A stretch of 64,000 nucleotides of DNA, taken from Breznakia pachnodae. GTDB taxonomy: Bacteria > Bacillota_I > Bacilli_A > Erysipelotrichales > Erysipelotrichaceae. The stretch spans positions 558,001 through 622,000 of the forward strand of contig NZ_JAUSUR010000001.1 in assembly GCF_030814225.1 (NCBI RefSeq). The letters are read 5' to 3'. Below are positions 9,365 through 20,026 of the stretch, piece by piece. The translations under genes and the position numbers were made by a program. Numbering within the stretch: the stretch's first letter is position 1; every line of letters starts with the position of its first letter. The notes beneath the pieces are model-generated. The model was not told where the DNA came from. It ran no database searches and worked only from the letters and a program-made list of their open reading frames with translations.

Positions 9365-10381
9365 TTATTCCTGAGTTTGTTTAGCTGTTTGTATAAAGTT
9401 CCACGAGTCCTTCATCATATCATCTATATTTTTTTCAGCTTTAAATCCGAGTTCTTTAAATGCTTTTTGCGGGTTAGCATAATAAACCGCTACATCTCCA
9501 GGTCTTCGTGAATTAATTTGGTAAGGGATATCAATAGAATTTGCTTTTTCAAATGCGTTAATAATATCAAGAACGCTGTGTCCTTTTCCCGTTCCTAGAT
9601 TATATGTTTCTATTCCCACATTATCTTTATCAAGTTTCTTAAGTGCACTTACATGTCCTCTCGCTAAATCCACAACATGGATATAATCTCGAATTCCTGT
9701 TCCATCAGGGGTATCGTAATCATCTCCATATACATATAAGAATGGAAGTTCTTTATTTGCTACCATTACAATATAAGGCACTAAATTATTTGGTATTCCA
9801 TTTGGATTTTCGCCAATTAGTCCACTTTCATGAGCACCAATAGGATTAAAATACCTTAATATAGTTATATTCCATTTATTATCTGATATATATAAGTCTT
9901 TTAAAATTTGCTCAATAAACAGTTTTGTAGTTCCATAAGGATTTGTTGTAGGACCCAAAGAACTATTTTCATTAATGGGAACTTCTTCAGGATCACCATA
10001 TACTGTGGCACTACTACTGAATACTAAATTTTTACAATTATATTCTTGCATGATTTCACATAATACCAATGTACTAGTAATATTATTATCATAATACTCT
10101 AATGGCTTACTAACTGATTCGCCAACTGCCTTAAATCCGGCAAAATGCATAGTAGCATCAATTTTATTTTCTTCGAATATTTTGTGCATTATTTTTCTAT
10201 CACAAACATTTCCTTGATAAAAAATTATACCTTTTCCTGTTATCTTTCTGATATAGTCTTTTACTTCAATTTTTGCATTGGATAAATCGTCAATAACAAT
10301 TACATCATTTCCACTATTCAATAATTCCACACAAGTATGGCTTCCAATAAAACCCAAACCACCTGTAACTAAAACATTCAT
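9365..10381 (-). CDS. galE: UDP-glucose 4-epimerase
   Basis: This 338-residue extended short-chain dehydrogenase has the NAD-binding motif GGLGFIGSH at residues 7-15, FSSSATVYG with the catalytic Ser/Thr, and YGTTK with the catalytic Tyr-Lys pair. Its length and the motifs FAGFKAVGES and RYFNPIGAH are typical of GalE. It interconverts UDP-Glc/UDP-Gal (and possibly the N-acetyl forms) for the surface polymers. AAGGAG precedes the ATG. It follows ampS and precedes the LCP gene. Confidence 0.94.
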   Translation of the reverse strand: MNVLVTGGLGFIGSHTCVELLNSGNDVIVIDDLSNAKIEVKDYIRKITGKGIIFYQGNVCDRKIMHKIFEENKIDATMHFAGFKAVGESVSKPLEYYDNNITSTLVLCEIMQEYNCKNLVFSSSATVYGDPEEVPINENSSLGPTTNPYGTTKLFIEQILKDLYISDNKWNITILRYFNPIGAHESGLIGENPNGIPNNLVPYIVMVANKELPFLYVYGDDYDTPDGTGIRDYIHVVDLARGHVSALKKLDKDNVGIETYNLGTGKGHSVLDIINAFEKANSIDIPYQINSRRPGDVAVYYANPQKAFKELGFKAEKNIDDMMKDSWNFIQTAKQTQE

Positions 10382-10425
10382 AAATATTACTCCTTCACTA
10401 AGTAACTATTTTAAACTATAAGTAT

Positions 10426-11658
10426 TTAAAATGCAAAATCACCGTTTTTAAACACTTGTACTTCTGTTTCATCTTGTGAAAGACCAATAATTTCCATATC
10501 TTCATTACCAAACATAAAGTCCACATGAGTCATAGAATTATTAGAACCTACGTTGTCAAGTTCTTCTTGACTCATTTCCACTCCACCTTTTACATTCATT
10601 GGGTATGCTCTTCCAAGTGCAAGATGACAAGAAGCATTTTCATCATAAAGCGTATTATAAAATAATATATTACTCATTGAAATTGGAGAGTGATAAGGAA
10701 CTAATGCAACTTCTCCTAAATAACAGCTTCCTTCATCAAACTCTATTAATGTTTTTAAAACATCTTCATTCTCTTCAGCCCTATAATCTACAACTTTTCC
10801 ATCTTTGAATGTTAAAGAGAAGTTAGTAATTAAACTTCCATTGTAACTTAATGGTTTTGTACTATGTACAATTCCATTTACACCATATTTATATGGCATT
10901 GTGAATACTTCTTCAGTTGGCATATTAGCATTAAATAAGACTCCAGAAGGAGTTTCTTCATCCCCACCTGCCCAAATGTGGTTATTTACTAAATCAACTC
11001 TTAAATCAGTTCCTAAACTATTTTTGAAATGCAGACTCTTAAAATTATAATCATTTAACAAATTAACATATGTTCTTAAATCAGCATCATGTTGTTGCCA
11101 GTATTTAACTGGATCATTATCTTCCAGTACTTGGACACTTTCTAAAATTGCATCTGTAAGTTTATGCATGGCAACTACATCTATTTCATTGGGAAAGACT
11201 TTTCTCGCCCAATCAAGATTTGGATATCCTACAATGCTCCATTGCACCTTGCTTGCCATTGTAATCTCACTTGCTTCCTTAAGTGCAATTTGTCTAGCTA
11301 TAGTTGCTTCTTGCATCTTTTTAGGGTCAATTCCTGCCATAACTTCTGGAATTTCACTTATGATATGCAATACACAAGCACCTTCACGCAAAGGTGCAGT
11401 TTTTTGTTCAACAATATAATCAGGAACATTTTTTAAAGTTTCAACATCTTGATATTCATAATGAAGGCGGCTAATTTTATCATCATAAAAGTTAACGACT
11501 ACTTCTTTTGCGCCTACTTCATATGCTTCCTTTACTACAGCCTCTACCAAATCACGTGTATTTACTGGTGCATTTATAACCAGTGTTTGTCCTTTTTGAA
11601 CATTCACACCCATTACCACTGCTAGTTTCGCATATTTATTAATTATTGAGATATTCAT
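10426..11658 (-). CDS. ampS: M29 family metallo-aminopeptidase
   Basis: This 410-residue protein matches the thermophilic aminopeptidase family M29 (AmpS/PepS) in length and motifs. Metal-site regions are visible as PTEEVFTMP, EGSCYLGEVALVPYHSP, LYDENASCHLALG and MTHVDFMFG. It is a cytosolic exopeptidase with no signal peptide. AAGGAGG precedes the ATG and a TATAAT lies at 11690-11695, so it probably has its own promoter. Its place between ugd and galE interrupts the polysaccharide genes without any obvious functional link. Confidence 0.93.
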   Translation of the reverse strand: MNISIINKYAKLAVVMGVNVQKGQTLVINAPVNTRDLVEAVVKEAYEVGAKEVVVNFYDDKISRLHYEYQDVETLKNVPDYIVEQKTAPLREGACVLHIISEIPEVMAGIDPKKMQEATIARQIALKEASEITMASKVQWSIVGYPNLDWARKVFPNEIDVVAMHKLTDAILESVQVLEDNDPVKYWQQHDADLRTYVNLLNDYNFKSLHFKNSLGTDLRVDLVNNHIWAGGDEETPSGVLFNANMPTEEVFTMPYKYGVNGIVHSTKPLSYNGSLITNFSLTFKDGKVVDYRAEENEDVLKTLIEFDEGSCYLGEVALVPYHSPISMSNILFYNTLYDENASCHLALGRAYPMNVKGGVEMSQEELDNVGSNNSMTHVDFMFGNEDMEIIGLSQDETEVQVFKNGDFAF

Positions 11659-11689
11659 TGCGATTTCCTCCTTAATTTCATTTACACTT

Positions 11690-11695
11690 ATTATA
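11690..11695 (-). promoter_or_regulatory. -10 element upstream of ampS
   Basis: A TATAAT preceded by TG lies about 30 bases upstream of the ampS start on the minus strand. No convincing -35 element is visible. Confidence 0.4.
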
Positions 11696-11742
11696 CATGA
11701 ATTCTAATTTTAAATATATAAATATTGTAATGCGGATAAAAT

Positions 11743-11790
11743 AAAAAATGTGCATCATTTTTATTTGAGTACACATTCTTTTTTTACAAA
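11743..11790 (-). terminator. Terminator after ugd, end of the capsule run
   Basis: An AATGTG/CACATT stem encloses a long imperfect loop, with a run of Ts on the minus strand (and also on the plus strand). It lies directly after the ugd stop and separates the capsule genes from ampS. Confidence 0.5.
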
Positions 11791-11791
11791 T

Positions 11792-12958
11792 TTAATCTCT
11801 ACTATACAAATCACGTGTATAAATTTTATCAGTTACATCTTTTAATTCATCAGATAACCTATTAGCAACTATTACGTCACATTCAGATTTAAATTTCTCT
11901 AAATCATTTACTACTTTACTATTAAAAAAATACTCTTCTGTCATTGAAGGCTCATAAATAATAACTTCAATACCCTTTGCTTTAATTCTTTTCATAATTC
12001 CTTGTATTGCTGACTGTCTAAAATTATCACTATCCATTTTCATTGTTAAGCGATATACACCAACAACATTAGGTTTTTTTTGTATAATGGTATCTGCAAT
12101 ATAATCTTTTCTAGTTGAATTAGATTTAACAATAGCTTCAATTAAATTATTTGGAACATCCTCGTAGTTGGCTAGTAACTGTTTCGTATCTTTAGGCAAG
12201 CAGTACCCACCATAACCAAAAGATGGATTATTATAGTGTGTTCCAATTCTTGGATCTAACCCCACTCCTTCAATTATTTGTTTAGTATTTAAACCCCTTG
12301 TTTCAGCATATGTATCTAATTCATTAAAAAAGGATACTCTCATAGCTAAATAAGTATTTGCGAATAGTTTTATGGCTTCTGCCTCTGTACTATTGGTAAA
12401 TAAAACATCTATATCTTTTTTTATAGCGCCTTCTATCAATAAATTTGCAAAAACCTTAGCATTTTCACTTTGTTCTCCAACAATAATTCTAGAAGGATGT
12501 AAGTTATCATACAATGCATTTCCTTCCCTTAGAAACTCGGGTGAAAACATAATATTGCTAGTTTTATGCTCTTCTTTCATCTCTTTAGTAAATCCCACTG
12601 GGATTGTACTTTTGATTACCATAACAGCATTTTTATTAATGCTTATGACTTTATTAATCGTTGCTTCTACGGTACTTGTATCAAAATAGTTCTTTTTTTC
12701 ATCATAATTAGTTGGTGTACAAATTATCACAAAATCAGCATGTTTAAAAGCCTCAGTAGCATCACATGTTGCTCTTAAATTAAGAACCTTATTCTTTAAA
12801 TACTCTTCAATTTCATCATCTTTAATTGGGGATATACGTTCATTAATCATCTGAACTTTCTTTTCATCAACATCATAAGCAACTACTTCATTTTTTTGTG
12901 ATAATAATGTTGCTATACTTAATCCCACATATCCTGTTCCAGCTATTGTTATCTTCAT
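11792..12958 (-). CDS. ugd: UDP-glucose 6-dehydrogenase
   Basis: This 388-residue protein has the NAD-binding start [31 protein letters not shown] and the active-site segment [13 protein letters not shown] with the catalytic Cys. Its length is typical of the short Ugd type. It oxidises UDP-glucose to UDP-glucuronate. A UDP-glucuronate 4-epimerase-like gene (15362-16363) lies in the same cluster, so the capsule probably contains glucuronic or galacturonic acid. It is the last gene of the capsule run and is followed by a terminator. Confidence 0.94.
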   Translation of the reverse strand: MKITIAGTGYVGLSIATLLSQKNEVVAYDVDEKKVQMINERISPIKDDEIEEYLKNKVLNLRATCDATEAFKHADFVIICTPTNYDEKKNYFDTSTVEATINKVISINKNAVMVIKSTIPVGFTKEMKEEHKTSNIMFSPEFLREGNALYDNLHPSRIIVGEQSENAKVFANLLIEGAIKKDIDVLFTNSTEAEAIKLFANTYLAMRVSFFNELDTYAETRGLNTKQIIEGVGLDPRIGTHYNNPSFGYGGYCLPKDTKQLLANYEDVPNNLIEAIVKSNSTRKDYIADTIIQKKPNVVGVYRLTMKMDSDNFRQSAIQGIMKRIKAKGIEVIIYEPSMTEEYFFNSKVVNDLEKFKSECDVIVANRLSDELKDVTDKIYTRDLYSRD

Positions 12959-12998
12959 TCTTCTCTCCTTTTAGTAAAATTTACATCTTCAAATTCAT

Positions 12999-14456
12999 TT
13001 ATGGCTTTTTTATATTTTTAACCAATTGTATAAAAACCTTCCTTTTTATAACTAAAATAACAAGTAAAATTAATAGTAATAGTAATCTTATTAAATTATA
13101 GTTGTATAGAAGTGTTATCACTATTGTAGAAACTAACAATATCATACTAAATATCAAAATAAATTTTCTATCAACTGGTTGCTCTAAGCCAATATTTTCT
13201 TTACAAACTTTATTCATGAAAAAATAATGGAGCATAGAAAACAAAATATAACTAAATAATGTAGTATATCCACAAGCTATATATCCAAATATTTCTATTG
13301 CGAAATAATTCAAAACAATATTTACCAATGCGCAAATAACAGAAACTACTGCAATATATCTTGTCTCTCCATAATACGATTCTATATCTGTGAAAATATT
13401 GTATAAAAACATAAAATAGACACTTAAAGTAACTGAAGGTATGATCCATATTGCGTCATAATACTCAGGGTTAAATAATAATTTCATAACTTCTGGTGCT
13501 ACTAAAATAAATGCTAATACTACAACTCCCATAAAAATAAGCAAAACATTGGATACATTTTTCACATCACTATAGTTCTTATCTTCTAATTTCTGATACC
13601 TCCATGGTTTAAATGATTGGTTAATTGATACTTGAAAAATTGATAAAACACTTGCTAAACTATATGCAACTGAATAGATAGCTGTTTCAGACGTTCCTAC
13701 CATACTACCAATCATAATTCTATCGGCTTGTCCCAATACTAAATATGACAATGAATGAAATACTAAAGGAATTTGAAAACGCAACAAATACTTCCAATAA
13801 AAAATAACCTCCTCCTTATTTTTTATTATATTTCTTACATTAATATTCTTTAAGTAGAATGGAAGACAAAATAGAATTTCCATCCATAACATAGATGTTA
13901 CTTTCATATATGCTGTACTTTCAATAAAAGTTACAGCAGCCATTGATGCTCCCACTGTTAAAATAGCAAATAAAACAGTCACTATTACGGATTGCTTATA
14001 CTCATAATAAAATCGTTTTCTCGTCAACCAAGCATTATACGCGGGTTGTAGTATTAAATAACCAAACATTACCGAAAAAACATTAAAAGGGATTCCTGTT
14101 AGCTTCACTATCTGATCAGAAAACAAAAGAAATATCACAAGAAATATCATTGTGAGTGACGTAGACAACAATTGCATTGATTGTGTAAACAGAGGAATAT
14201 CTTCCTTAAATTTTAATACACCTCTTTGATATGCACCTAACGAAAGTTCAAATGTTGCAAGTATAATAAATATTTGCTCATATGAGTAATATAAGCTTGC
14301 AACTCCATATTCACTAGTTGATAACATTCTAGTAAATATCGGAACTGTAATGAAACTTATTCCTTTTAGAATAAAATTACATATTGTAAACCAAAAAACC
14401 GCTTTTACTGGTAAAGATAAATTATTATATTTTTTTAATAAACCTTTTAAATTCAT
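12999..14456 (-). CDS. wzx: Polysaccharide flippase (Wzx, MOP superfamily)
   Basis: This 485-residue protein is almost entirely hydrophobic, with 12-14 predicted helices. It starts with NFILKGISFITVPIFTRML, a hallmark of Wzx/RfbX flippases, and has SLGAYQRGVL-like loops. It should move the undecaprenyl-linked repeat unit across the membrane for Wzy-dependent polymerisation. It lies between ugd and a glycosyltransferase-like gene, close to the Wzy candidate at 16658. Confidence 0.9.
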   Translation of the reverse strand: MNLKGLLKKYNNLSLPVKAVFWFTICNFILKGISFITVPIFTRMLSTSEYGVASLYYSYEQIFIILATFELSLGAYQRGVLKFKEDIPLFTQSMQLLSTSLTMIFLVIFLLFSDQIVKLTGIPFNVFSVMFGYLILQPAYNAWLTRKRFYYEYKQSVIVTVLFAILTVGASMAAVTFIESTAYMKVTSMLWMEILFCLPFYLKNINVRNIIKNKEEVIFYWKYLLRFQIPLVFHSLSYLVLGQADRIMIGSMVGTSETAIYSVAYSLASVLSIFQVSINQSFKPWRYQKLEDKNYSDVKNVSNVLLIFMGVVVLAFILVAPEVMKLLFNPEYYDAIWIIPSVTLSVYFMFLYNIFTDIESYYGETRYIAVVSVICALVNIVLNYFAIEIFGYIACGYTTLFSYILFSMLHYFFMNKVCKENIGLEQPVDRKFILIFSMILLVSTIVITLLYNYNLIRLLLLLILLVILVIKRKVFIQLVKNIKKP

Positions 14457-14467
14457 TGATTATCTCC

Positions 14468-15340
14468 TTATATAAATCTCTTTATCCATTGATTAAACTC
14501 ATAATAATCAACTATTTTTTTGTCAATTTTACGATAATCAGATGATAAGAAGTCTGATAATTTTCCTATGTCATCTTCTCCTAAAATAAAAATGTTTGTT
14601 TTATCATAAAAATCATATCCTTTGATGCTTTTATTATTTGTAATAATTTTCTTTTCAAAAAATAATGACTCCATGAACCGAAGAGTTAATCCTTCCTGAT
14701 AAGAATTCGTAATATCCAAAATACATTTACTTTTATCTACCAATTCTAAATACGTATTATAATCAATAAAATCTTTTTGGCTTTCTATAACACAAAATAA
14801 TGTTTTCAATCTCAAATTATCACATGATTTTTGAAAATCACATATTTGCTCTTTCCTCTGCTTAGTTGTTCCCAAAAAAACTATATCATATTCTATATTT
14901 TCATGATCTAATGTAATATTCTTTGAATATGTTGTAGAATTATAATTAATCCCATATTTTTTTACATCATTTTTATCAAATGACCAAAATCTGTCAATAT
15001 TTTTATCATTTAATAAGTATTTTTTTTCATTACTTATTGTATTAAACAAATACAAATGGATAATACATTTGGGATTCTTCTTCTTTATATAATTGGTAAT
15101 GACTGGAGAATAACCCGAATCAAAGACTATTACTTTTTCCATATCATTTATATTTCTTTTCCAATTTCCCAAAAATAAAAATTTACCAGGTAATTTGAAC
15201 TTAAACAACAATTTAAATAAATATAGAAAAAAACCTTTTTTTCTATCAGTAAAACTATTCTCTATATTATAAATGTTGTCAATTCTTGGAAAAAAATACA
15301 AATCTTTTTTATATAATAAAATTAAAGTTTTTTTAGCCAA
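14468..15340 (-). CDS. Putative GT-B-like glycosyltransferase of the capsule cluster
   Basis: This 290-residue soluble protein is very rich in Lys, Asn and Phe. It has no clear GT2 motif. The C-terminal half (YLELVDKSKCILDI, QEGLTLRFMESLFF, KIITNNKSI) resembles the donor-site region of RfaS/CgeB-like GT-B proteins, where Glu contacts the nucleotide sugar. Its place between wzx and the UDP-glucuronate epimerase supports a capsule glycosyltransferase role. Confidence in that activity is moderate, and the sugar is unknown. Confidence 0.65.
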   Translation of the reverse strand: MAKKTLILLYKKDLYFFPRIDNIYNIENSFTDRKKGFFLYLFKLLFKFKLPGKFLFLGNWKRNINDMEKVIVFDSGYSPVITNYIKKKNPKCIIHLYLFNTISNEKKYLLNDKNIDRFWSFDKNDVKKYGINYNSTTYSKNITLDHENIEYDIVFLGTTKQRKEQICDFQKSCDNLRLKTLFCVIESQKDFIDYNTYLELVDKSKCILDITNSYQEGLTLRFMESLFFEKKIITNNKSIKGYDFYDKTNIFILGEDDIGKLSDFLSSDYRKIDKKIVDYYEFNQWIKRFI

Positions 15341-15361
15341 TTTAATCTCTCCCTTTATTCA

Positions 15362-16363
15362 TTACATGTTTTCTTCAATATACCATTTTACAAATTTGGC
15401 AATACCAGCATCAATTTTCACTTTAGGATTATAGCCCAAAGTCTTTTTAGCATGTGAATAATCACTATAAGTAATATTCACATCCCCTGGTTGCATAGGT
15501 AGTTGATTAATTAATGGTTTAATGTTTAATTTTTCACCTATTTCATTTATCAAATCTAAAAGTGTAATTGGGTTACTTCCACCTAAATTAAAAATATCAA
15601 ATATTTCCTTATTTTTTTGTGAAACATAATCTAGTGCAAGCAAAGTTCCTTCCACTATGTCACTCACAAAAGTGTAATCCCTTGCAGTACTTCCATCACC
15701 ATACATTGGTATGGGCTTTTTATCAATCATTAATTTAGTGAACTTATTAATAGCCAAATCTGGTCTTTGTCTTGGTCCATAAACTGTGAAGTATCTTAGA
15801 CATGCTATATTCATTTTAAACAAATGGTGGTATGTATAACACAATAGTTCACCCGCCTTTTTTGTTGCTGCATATGGACTTATTGGTTCATCCACTGAGT
15901 CTTTCTCAGAAAATGGTACTTTCTTATTATTTCCATATACTGAAGATGAAGATATAAAAACAAAATTCTTAATCTTACAGTTTTTTGCAATCTCTAAAAG
16001 ATTAGTTAATCCAACCAAATTTACATCCACATAATAATTAGGATTTTCAATAGAAGGACGTACTCCTGCATTTGCTGCAAGAGAAACAATGGAACTTATT
16101 TGAGCGTTTTCTTTAAAAACTTTATCTATAAGATCAGAGTCTCTTATATCTCCTTTATACATTTTAAAAATCACATTATTATCTAAAGCAACCTTCTCTA
16201 TACTTTTTAAATTTTTTTCTTTTAGCTTAGGATCATAGTAATCATTAAAATTATCAATCGAAATAACATCATGTCCCATTGATAAAAGTTTTTCTGAAAG
16301 ATGGGAGCCAACAAACCCTGCTGCACCAGTAACTAAAATCATTTTTCCAATATTTTTATACAT
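15362..16363 (-). CDS. UDP-glucuronate 4-epimerase-like NAD-dependent epimerase
   Basis: This 333-residue extended SDR protein has GAAGFVGSHLSEKLL, the motif IDNFNDYYDPKLKEKNL diagnostic for CapI/LpsL-type UDP-glucuronate epimerases, FISSSSVYG and YAATKKAGE. RYFTVYGPRQRPD also fits that subgroup. It would make UDP-galacturonate from the Ugd product. GGAGG precedes the ATG. About 290 non-coding bases lie upstream, so it may have its own transcript start. Confidence 0.9.
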   Translation of the reverse strand: MYKNIGKMILVTGAAGFVGSHLSEKLLSMGHDVISIDNFNDYYDPKLKEKNLKSIEKVALDNNVIFKMYKGDIRDSDLIDKVFKENAQISSIVSLAANAGVRPSIENPNYYVDVNLVGLTNLLEIAKNCKIKNFVFISSSSVYGNNKKVPFSEKDSVDEPISPYAATKKAGELLCYTYHHLFKMNIACLRYFTVYGPRQRPDLAINKFTKLMIDKKPIPMYGDGSTARDYTFVSDIVEGTLLALDYVSQKNKEIFDIFNLGGSNPITLLDLINEIGEKLNIKPLINQLPMQPGDVNITYSDYSHAKKTLGYNPKVKIDAGIAKFVKWYIEENM

Positions 16364-16657
16364 ATCTATTTTCCTCCCAATATATTATAGTTATTATTAA
16401 ACTAGATTATAAACAATTAATTCAAAATAAAAGTACATCACTTATAATTCTAACAAATTTATCAAGATAATAACATGTTTTTTTAAATAAACTATCTAAA
16501 GCCCTTTAAAAGAAATTAACATGAATTTAAACTTGATATCAATTCTTATATTCTTGTGTTTTTATGAGAAATAATTCTCATATTTGAATTTATAATATTT
16601 AATCATTTTCTACTGATTCACATATACAAAACTATTAATTTTATCATAGAGAAATAC
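16364..16657 (-). other. Non-coding gap inside the capsule cluster
   Basis: This very AT-rich gap has no supported reading frame. An 8-bp stem-loop (TATGAGAA/TTCTCATA) lies at 16563-16582 without a T-run on the minus strand. Several weak -10-like sequences are present but none has a good -35. Confidence 0.5.
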
Positions 16658-18064
16658 TTATTTTTGTATACTATCTTCCTTATTTTTCAACTTAATAAAC
16701 TTATTGAATACAATTACAATAATCACAAAATAAAAAACTGTATAAATTGTTGTTAAACTTAAATAATTAGTCATTATTCTTTCTTCAATTGAAGCAGAAA
16801 AAATCGGATAAAAAAAGTTAGCATATAAAATCAAACCTAAACCTGCATATTTACTGTTTACAAGCACTTTTAAGAAAAAACCATATATAAGTCCTGTTAT
16901 AAATTGTATAAAAAATAAACCTGTGTAAGAATAATCTTGTATATACCTACGAAGAGGAGTGAAAATATTAGTTCTAACATTTTCACCAATTTGAACATGC
17001 TCAAAAAAGTATTCATTATAGATTGGAACGTCAAATCCGAATTTTCCAATTCCTGCATAAAATAACCTTAATGTACTCTCACCAAAAAATGCGCTAGTAG
17101 TCGGATCTAATAACCATTGATTTAATGCCAGAATAGAACTTCCTGTATAAATTAGCAATGAATTTATTATTCCTAATGATTGTGTCTTTCCAGTAAATAG
17201 GCCCAAGAAGGTAAACACAACAACCAATATAACAGCACCTACTGCACCAAATTTCAAAATACGAAAGTTACTTTTTTTAGTATTAACTTCTTCCTTTCGT
17301 ATGATAATCATATATATGATTAATACAAAAGATACAAATGCAATCATATTAGCTCTTTGTGTTGATAAAATCAAATCAAAGAAATAGATTATAATTGGAA
17401 TAAAATAGAGCAGATTATATCTGTTGAAATTTTTTTTCACTACATTAAACACTATTGCATAGGCAAAATAATATGCAATACATCTTGATAATAGAACTCC
17501 TTGGTTAATTATAATTCCCATATCTGAATCAATATCTACTGAATTATATGCTACTCTTGCATAATATATCATTTTAGAAATACCCTCAGTATTGCCTGCT
17601 TTAATTGATAAATTCCATATGCAATATAAATAGTAAACTGTGATGATTAACATAAAAGAACAAACAATTAAAACAATGTGTAGTGGGACTTGAATTGAGT
17701 CGATATCAACAAATCTATGCGGATTTATTAAATTACTCATCTTATTTTTTATCTTACTTATCAAATTAAGATTAGCATCTTTATTATATGATGATTGTTC
17801 TAATTTCTTCTTATTTCTAAATTTATATAATGCCGTTCCGATTAATTCACCTAAAAAAAACATTATGATGCTACTAAGTATTATGACAATTGTTATAGTG
17901 CTAATATTAATATCCCAATTATTGAAATTAAGAAGCACCGCCAATGTGGACATTATATACATACATACTGTAAATAATGATGGAGATAAAATGTCTTTAT
18001 CATTTTTTTTGAAAATAATAAATAATAGAATTAGCAACCCTAACAATAACACTATTGTTCCCAT
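16658..18064 (-). CDS. wzy: Oligosaccharide repeat-unit polymerase (Wzy)
   Basis: This 468-residue membrane protein has roughly 11-12 hydrophobic segments and a large central extracytoplasmic loop (around residues 150-230 and 310-380). Overall it resembles O-antigen polymerases, which have little sequence conservation. DLILSTQRANMIAFVSF and RRYIQDYSYTGLFFIQF fit the family. It should join lipid-linked repeat units outside the membrane after Wzx flipping. The assignment rests on topology and cluster context. Confidence 0.82.
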   Translation of the reverse strand: MGTIVLLLGLLILLFIIFKKNDKDILSPSLFTVCMYIMSTLAVLLNFNNWDINISTITIVIILSSIIMFFLGELIGTALYKFRNKKKLEQSSYNKDANLNLISKIKNKMSNLINPHRFVDIDSIQVPLHIVLIVCSFMLIITVYYLYCIWNLSIKAGNTEGISKMIYYARVAYNSVDIDSDMGIIINQGVLLSRCIAYYFAYAIVFNVVKKNFNRYNLLYFIPIIIYFFDLILSTQRANMIAFVSFVLIIYMIIIRKEEVNTKKSNFRILKFGAVGAVILVVVFTFLGLFTGKTQSLGIINSLLIYTGSSILALNQWLLDPTTSAFFGESTLRLFYAGIGKFGFDVPIYNEYFFEHVQIGENVRTNIFTPLRRYIQDYSYTGLFFIQFITGLIYGFFLKVLVNSKYAGLGLILYANFFYPIFSASIEERIMTNYLSLTTIYTVFYFVIIVIVFNKFIKLKNKEDSIQK

Positions 18065-18067
18065 ATA

Positions 18068-18967
18068 TTAACCTCCATGATTATATCTTCTAAAATTTCC
18101 ATCAACTGCTATATTTTCTCCTAGGCATCCAATACTATTTATTGAATATCCATCTTTCCAAACAATGTATGGCCATGCAATTTGATCTCTATAGCTTCTC
18201 CATTTTAAAAATTCATTCCACCATGATGATAATAACTTAAAGCTATTTTTATTTTTTAAATCTCTAACAATAACACAGCATTCGCACATACCAAAGTTTA
18301 TTGGCATTCCCTCTGATTGATAGTGTTCAACTTGTTCGTATATGGCTTCATAATTTCCCTTTTTTTGGATTTTACAAGCTTTGGCCTCATTATATATATC
18401 ACCTCTAGATGAATGATTATACATTGCTAGACCTGTTTCACCATCAACATATTGGAGCATGCTATTTAGATTGCCATATATTTCCAAATTAGCGTCTATA
18501 TAAATTGTATAATCATAATTTTTAAAATTGTTACTCCCAAGCATTTTAAAGTATCTATTTTTTTCAATTGCACTCATTGATTCAATTAATGATTTTTCCT
18601 CGTTTGTTAGTTTAACGCAAGTCCAGTCAGAATCATCAGGAACTATTTGATCAGTTATAATAAAAAAATCACAATTATTTGGTTTTACATATATATTTCT
18701 AATTTGATCATAATTTCCAAACAAAACAGTGTAAACTGCAATTTTTTTATTAGAATCTTTGTGATTATTATTCCCATTTTGAAAGCGATTTATTTTACCT
18801 TTTGTTTTTTTTAGTTTCATTAATCGTCTAATCATCTTTAAATTAGAAATTAATTGTTTTTTCTTAATACTGTTTTTCAATAATTTTATATATTTTCCCA
18901 GTTTATACTCAGGAGAATCCAGTAATAATAAATATTCTTCATTAACATCTTTTATTGTTTTACTCAT
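18068..18967 (-). CDS. DUF616-type glycosyltransferase-domain protein
   Basis: This 299-residue protein has a lysine-rich N-terminal extension (residues 1-70) and then KIAVYTVLFGNYDQI, DFFIITDQ, KMLGSNNF and YTIYIDANLEI. That order (a YTA/LFGNYD start, then a D-x-D-like IDAN) is characteristic of DUF616 proteins, which are related to glycosyltransferases. The DQIAWPYIVW segment near the end also fits. It is soluble. It lies between wzy (3 bases away) and a GT4-like gene, which supports a capsule role. Confidence 0.75.
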   Translation of the reverse strand: MSKTIKDVNEEYLLLLDSPEYKLGKYIKLLKNSIKKKQLISNLKMIRRLMKLKKTKGKINRFQNGNNNHKDSNKKIAVYTVLFGNYDQIRNIYVKPNNCDFFIITDQIVPDDSDWTCVKLTNEEKSLIESMSAIEKNRYFKMLGSNNFKNYDYTIYIDANLEIYGNLNSMLQYVDGETGLAMYNHSSRGDIYNEAKACKIQKKGNYEAIYEQVEHYQSEGMPINFGMCECCVIVRDLKNKNSFKLLSSWWNEFLKWRSYRDQIAWPYIVWKDGYSINSIGCLGENIAVDGNFRRYNHGG

Positions 18968-18977
18968 ACTTCACCTT

Positions 18978-20012
18978 TTACACGCTTTCTATACAATTTA
19001 CAATTTTATTAAATATCACTGAATAATGATACTCTTTAAAGAATTTTTTTTCAATGCTTGTCACAAAATAGTTATATTTCTCTTGATTTTCAAGAACTTC
19101 TTCAATATAAGTTTTCCATTCTGATTCTTGATTAATTACATAGCCATAATTATCAACAATTTTTTCATTAACTCCAACATTGCTTGCTATTACTGGTTTT
19201 TTCATATTCAAATATTGAATAAGTTTAAATCCACATTTTCCCTTATTATAATCATTACTCTTTAAAGGCATAATTCCTATTGTGAACTTACTGATTTCAT
19301 CTAAATAAGTATCTGCACTCCATTTGACAAAATAACTATTTTTTATTTTAGATAAATAGTCTTTTGGATCATCACTTATATATACGAACTTTATATTTGG
19401 ATGTCTTTCTATTACTTTATTTATAGGAGTTATAATTAAATCTAAATTATCAATTGTAGAACTACTTCCTAACCATCCAATAATTTTATTATTATATGTA
19501 TCACTATAATATGGCTCATATTTTCTTGTATCATCAACAGTAGGAATAATAATAGTGTTTTCGTTAACTTCTACATAATGTCTATATAGTGTATTATTTC
19601 CCACTATTACTGCATCACTTAAAATTGCTATATTATCAGATGAATCCTTTTTATCTAAATAAACTGCGTCATCTACATCAAAAATAATTTTGCACTTTCG
19701 TTTTTTTAACTTCTTTATTAAATTCAATTTCATTTTAGGTAAACACGCCTTTTGAAAAATGACTACATTACATTTAGGAGCTATAAAGAGTAATTGAAAT
19801 ATTCTTCTAATTATATTAAATAAATACATTGCTGTTATTTGAACTAAATATTTCTTTTTCTGATGCATGTATTTAGTTACATATGTATTATTCCAAAAAT
19901 AGAACCACTTAACGTCATATATTTCATTTAAATCATCTTCGAAAATATATGAACGATATTTAGAAGATGCCCCATTTTTATCGTATAATGTGAAATAGCA
20001 AATTTTTTTCAT
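18978..20012 (-). CDS. GT-B glycosyltransferase (family 1/4-like)
   Basis: This 344-residue protein has a divergent N-terminal domain and a recognisable donor-binding C-terminal domain: KIIGWLGSSSTIDNL, IGIMPLKSNDYNKGKCGFKLIQYLNMKKPVIAS. The GKCGFKLIQYL pattern is the GT1/GT4 nucleotide-sugar site. FDVDDAVYL is also common in this subgroup. It should act on the growing lipid-linked oligosaccharide in the cytosol. The gene follows a second GT4 gene by 14 bases. Confidence 0.82.
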   Translation of the reverse strand: MKKICYFTLYDKNGASSKYRSYIFEDDLNEIYDVKWFYFWNNTYVTKYMHQKKKYLVQITAMYLFNIIRRIFQLLFIAPKCNVVIFQKACLPKMKLNLIKKLKKRKCKIIFDVDDAVYLDKKDSSDNIAILSDAVIVGNNTLYRHYVEVNENTIIIPTVDDTRKYEPYYSDTYNNKIIGWLGSSSTIDNLDLIITPINKVIERHPNIKFVYISDDPKDYLSKIKNSYFVKWSADTYLDEISKFTIGIMPLKSNDYNKGKCGFKLIQYLNMKKPVIASNVGVNEKIVDNYGYVINQESEWKTYIEEVLENQEKYNYFVTSIEKKFFKEYHYSVIFNKIVNCIESV

Positions 20013-20026
20013 AATAATGTACCTTT